64,000 bases of DNA from Chitinilyticum piscinae. Lineage in GTDB: Bacteria; Pseudomonadota; Gammaproteobacteria; Burkholderiales; Chitinibacteraceae. Location of the stretch: positions 639,858 through 703,857 of the forward strand of contig NZ_JADFUA010000001.1 of the NCBI RefSeq assembly GCF_015223195.1, in the 5' to 3' direction. The notes under the pieces were generated by a model. The model was given only the letters and a program-made list of their open reading frames with translations. It searched no databases and had not been told where the DNA came from. The position numbers and the translations under genes are program-made. Shown piece after piece: positions 62,193 to 64,000 of this stretch; within the stretch, counting starts at the first letter, position 1; the number at the start of each line of letters is the position of its first letter.

Positions 62193-62224
62193 GGCGGCCG
62201 TGATAAACTGGCCGCCTTTTCTTT
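62193..62224 (+). terminator. Terminator after fimV
   Basis: Stem GGCGGCC / GGCCGCC with a ten-base loop and a T-rich tail (TTTTCTTTT). It lies 22 bases after the fimV stop and just upstream of hemC. Confidence 0.8.
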
Positions 62225-62242
62225 TGTTTGCCGGAGCCTGCC

Positions 62243-63187
62243 GTGAGCCAGCCCATGCCCTCCCGAGTCGTGATTGCCACCCGTGAAAGCCCGCTGGCAT
62301 TGTGGCAGGCCAACCACGTGAAGGCTTGGCTGGAACACCGCTATCCGCAACTGCAGGTCGAGTTGCTGGGGATGACCACCCAGGGCGACCGCATCCTCGA
62401 TGTCACGCTGAACAAGATCGGTGGCAAGGGACTCTTTGTGAAGGAGCTGGAAACCGCGCTGGCCGAGGGGCGTGCCGATCTGGCCGTGCATTCGATGAAG
62501 GATGTGCCGATGCTGCTGCCCGAAGGCTTCATGCTGGCGGCCATCGGCGAGCGTGAAGACCCGCGTGATGCCTTTGTTTCCAGTAAATACCGCCATGTCG
62601 ACGAACTGCCTGAAGGCAGCGTGGTCGGCACCTCCAGCCTGCGTCGCGAAGCCCAGCTGCGCGCCCGCCGCCCCGACCTGATCATCAAGCCGCTGCGCGG
62701 CAATGTCGGTACGCGGCTGCGCAAGCTCGACGATGGCGAATTCGACGCCATCATTCTGGCTGCTGCCGGGCTCAAGCGCCTTGGGCTGGGTGAGCGCATT
62801 GCCAGTCTGATCGATGTGAACGATAGCCTCCCGGCGCCAGGGCAGGGTGCGCTGGGGCTGGAAATCCGCAGTGATCGGCTTGACCTGCTGGCGCTGCTGG
62901 CCCCCTTCAACGATGAATACAGCGCCGCCTGCGTGACGGCCGAACGCACGCTGTCACAGCGGCTTAATGGATCCTGCCAGGTGCCGCTGGCAGCGTACTG
63001 CACGGTCGAGGATGAGCATTTCCTGCGCCTGCGCGGGCTGGTGGCCTATCCGGATGGCAGCCACAGTGTGTATGCCGAATCGAACGGCACGCTGAAATCC
63101 GCTGCCGCCCTGGGCGGGCAGGTTGCCGATCTGCTGCGCACCGAAGGCGCGACCAGCATCCTGCAAGCACTGGCCCACGGCGCATGA
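62243..63187 (+). CDS. hemC: Hydroxymethylbilane synthase (porphobilinogen deaminase)
   Basis: 314 residues from the GTG at 62243 (CCGGAG at good spacing; ATG at 62255 is possible). It begins [20 protein letters not shown] and has [47 protein letters not shown] and the cofactor Cys in [14 protein letters not shown]. It joins four porphobilinogen units in heme synthesis. hemD follows with a four-base overlap. Confidence 0.97.
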   Translation: MSQPMPSRVVIATRESPLALWQANHVKAWLEHRYPQLQVELLGMTTQGDRILDVTLNKIGGKGLFVKELETALAEGRADLAVHSMKDVPMLLPEGFMLAAIGEREDPRDAFVSSKYRHVDELPEGSVVGTSSLRREAQLRARRPDLIIKPLRGNVGTRLRKLDDGEFDAIILAAAGLKRLGLGERIASLIDVNDSLPAPGQGALGLEIRSDRLDLLALLAPFNDEYSAACVTAERTLSQRLNGSCQVPLAAYCTVEDEHFLRLRGLVAYPDGSHSVYAESNGTLKSAAALGGQVADLLRTEGATSILQALAHGA

Positions 63188-63972
63188 ATCTTGCCGGACG
63201 GCGCATCTGGGTGACCCGGCCGGCCGGACAGGCCGCCGGACTGGTTGGCCTGCTCACGGCCCGCGGTGCGAATGTGTTTGCATTGCCGCTGCTGGAAATC
63301 GGCCCGCCAGACGATCCCTTGCCCTTGCAGACCGCGCTGGCCGACCTAGCCGCTTATGATCTGGCCATTGCCGTCAGCCCTTCGGCAGTCGCAGCCATGC
63401 TTGCGGCGCTGCCGGGCGCATGGCCGGCCACGCTAGCGCTGGCCGTGGTTGGCCCCGGCAGCCTGCGTGCCGCGCACGCTGCCGATATACGTAACTTGGT
63501 ATATCCGCAAGATCAGTTTGATAGTGAAGGTTTGCTGGCTATACCCAGGATGCAGTCCGTGGCCGGGCAGCGCATCCTGTTGCTGCGCGGTAACGGCGGG
63601 CGCGAGCTGCTGCCCGATACGCTGCGCGCACGCGGCGCATGGGTTGACGTGGTACAGGCCTATTCGCGCGCCGCACCGGCGCTGGCCGCCAGCGAACTGC
63701 TGGCCGAACTGGAGCGCGGCTGTGCCGCAATGATCGTAACCAGTTCGGAAGCCGCGCAACACCTGTTCCGGCTGGGTGGAGAGGCGGCCCGGCAATCGTT
63801 ACAATCAGTACTGTATTGCGTACCCCATCCGCGCATTGCCGAGGCGCTGGCGGCCGAGGGTGCCCGGCATATCCTGCAATCCGCTACCGGCGACGCCGCG
63901 ATGACGGACAGGCTGTGCCACCATTTCAGCGGTGCTGCAGCGGAACATCCGCTGCCCGGCACCTCACCGTGA
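63184..63972 (+). CDS. hemD: Uroporphyrinogen-III synthase
   Basis: 262 residues. The family is weakly conserved, but [20 protein letters not shown] at the start, [20 protein letters not shown] and [20 protein letters not shown] in the middle and [13 protein letters not shown] late are typical, and the position between hemC and hemX fits. It closes hydroxymethylbilane to uroporphyrinogen III. Codons for residues of about 100-122 are unusually AT-rich and include rare ATA and AGG; see findings. Confidence 0.93.
   Translation: MNLAGRRIWVTRPAGQAAGLVGLLTARGANVFALPLLEIGPPDDPLPLQTALADLAAYDLAIAVSPSAVAAMLAALPGAWPATLALAVVGPGSLRAAHAADIRNLVYPQDQFDSEGLLAIPRMQSVAGQRILLLRGNGGRELLPDTLRARGAWVDVVQAYSRAAPALAASELLAELERGCAAMIVTSSEAAQHLFRLGGEAARQSLQSVLYCVPHPRIAEALAAEGARHILQSATGDAAMTDRLCHHFSGAAAEHPLPGTSP
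63498..63546 (-). repeat. Possible copy L of the ~49-bp palindrome family inside hemD
   Basis: On the minus strand it reads GGGTATAGCCAGCAAACC at one end and TTGCGGATATACC at the other, total 49 bases, matching the family length and the GGGTAT/ATACC ends. It is in frame within a conserved part of hemD, so chance resemblance is possible. Confidence 0.35.
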
Positions 63973-63985
63973 GGAATTGCAAGGA

Positions 63986-64000
63986 ATGACCGAACAAGCA
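63986..64000 (+). CDS. Start of the next gene, probably hemX (partial)
   Basis: Only MTEQA is visible, 13 bases after hemD with AAGGA upstream. In related Neisseriales and Burkholderiales hemC-hemD is followed by hemX, so this is the likely identity; it rests on gene order alone. Confidence 0.5.

Noticed and set aside
60345-62300. Long minus-strand open frame (651 codons) opposite fimV.
   Set aside because: Product is Arg/Cys/His-rich with no domain; a product of high GC and codon bias in fimV.

Overview
The window looks like chromosomal DNA of a GC-rich betaproteobacterium of the order Neisseriales, most likely a chitin degrader of the Chitinibacteraceae type (Chitinibacter, Chitinilyticum, Chitiniphilus, Jeongeupia and relatives). 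The reasons are the polA / DUF2782 / thrB neighbourhood, fimV followed by hemC-hemD-hemX, and three secreted chitin-related enzymes: a CE2-type esterase with two chitin-binding modules, a single-domain GH18 chitinase, and a 967-residue chitinase with two GH18 domains. The genus is an inference. I saw no phage, plasmid, CRISPR, rRNA or tRNA gene.

Layout. 0-4.7 kb: end of a solute-binding protein, CE2 esterase with a divergent AraC regulator, YiiX-like hydrolase, ychF. 4.9-9 kb: three-gene operon of poorly known families (PcfJ-like, DUF1266, DUF4034/Sel1). 9-14.3 kb: a low-GC gene between inverted REP palindromes, ltaE, small secreted proteins, AraC/GyrI regulator. 14.4-17.2 kb: GH18 chitinase and pncB. 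17.2-19.4 kb: five REP palindromes in alternating orientation around two decayed RAYT transposases and two small cargo genes. 19.4-29.5 kb: RTX protein, nicotinamidase-like hydrolase, serine hydrolase, solute-binding protein, YbjD/OLD nuclease, GST, rhodanese, glmU. 29.7-32.9 kb: a chemoreceptor fused to a sugar-binding protein, plus another solute-binding protein. 33.4-43.4 kb: proB, yjjPB, outer-membrane protein, diguanylate cyclase, GntR regulator, DUF3616 protein and a lipid operon (MGDG-synthase-like glycosyltransferase, App1-type phosphatase, lipoprotein). 43.6-48.7 kb: large chitinase, FAD amine oxidase, PfkB kinase. 48.8-55.8 kb: GGDEF-like protein, LuxR-type regulator, LapC/LapB type I secretion pair, FAD-linked oxidase. 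55.9-64 kb: thrB, DUF2782, polA, fimV, hemC, hemD and the start of hemX.

Two repeat systems run through the window. The first is a dispersed family of imperfect palindromes of about 49 bp (arms GGGTAT..GCCTGCAG and CTGCAGG..ATACCC), with about a dozen copies. Nearly all sit within a few bases of a stop codon and often fill the gap between convergent genes. I do not recognise this family. The second is a set of classical REP palindromes with remnants of their RAYT transposases, arranged as an alternating array that brackets foreign-looking genes. The other outstanding object is the chemoreceptor-solute-binding-protein fusion at 29.7-32.0 kb.

Starts were chosen by ribosome-binding site, signal peptide or family length. 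Family assignments come from reading motifs, not from database searches.
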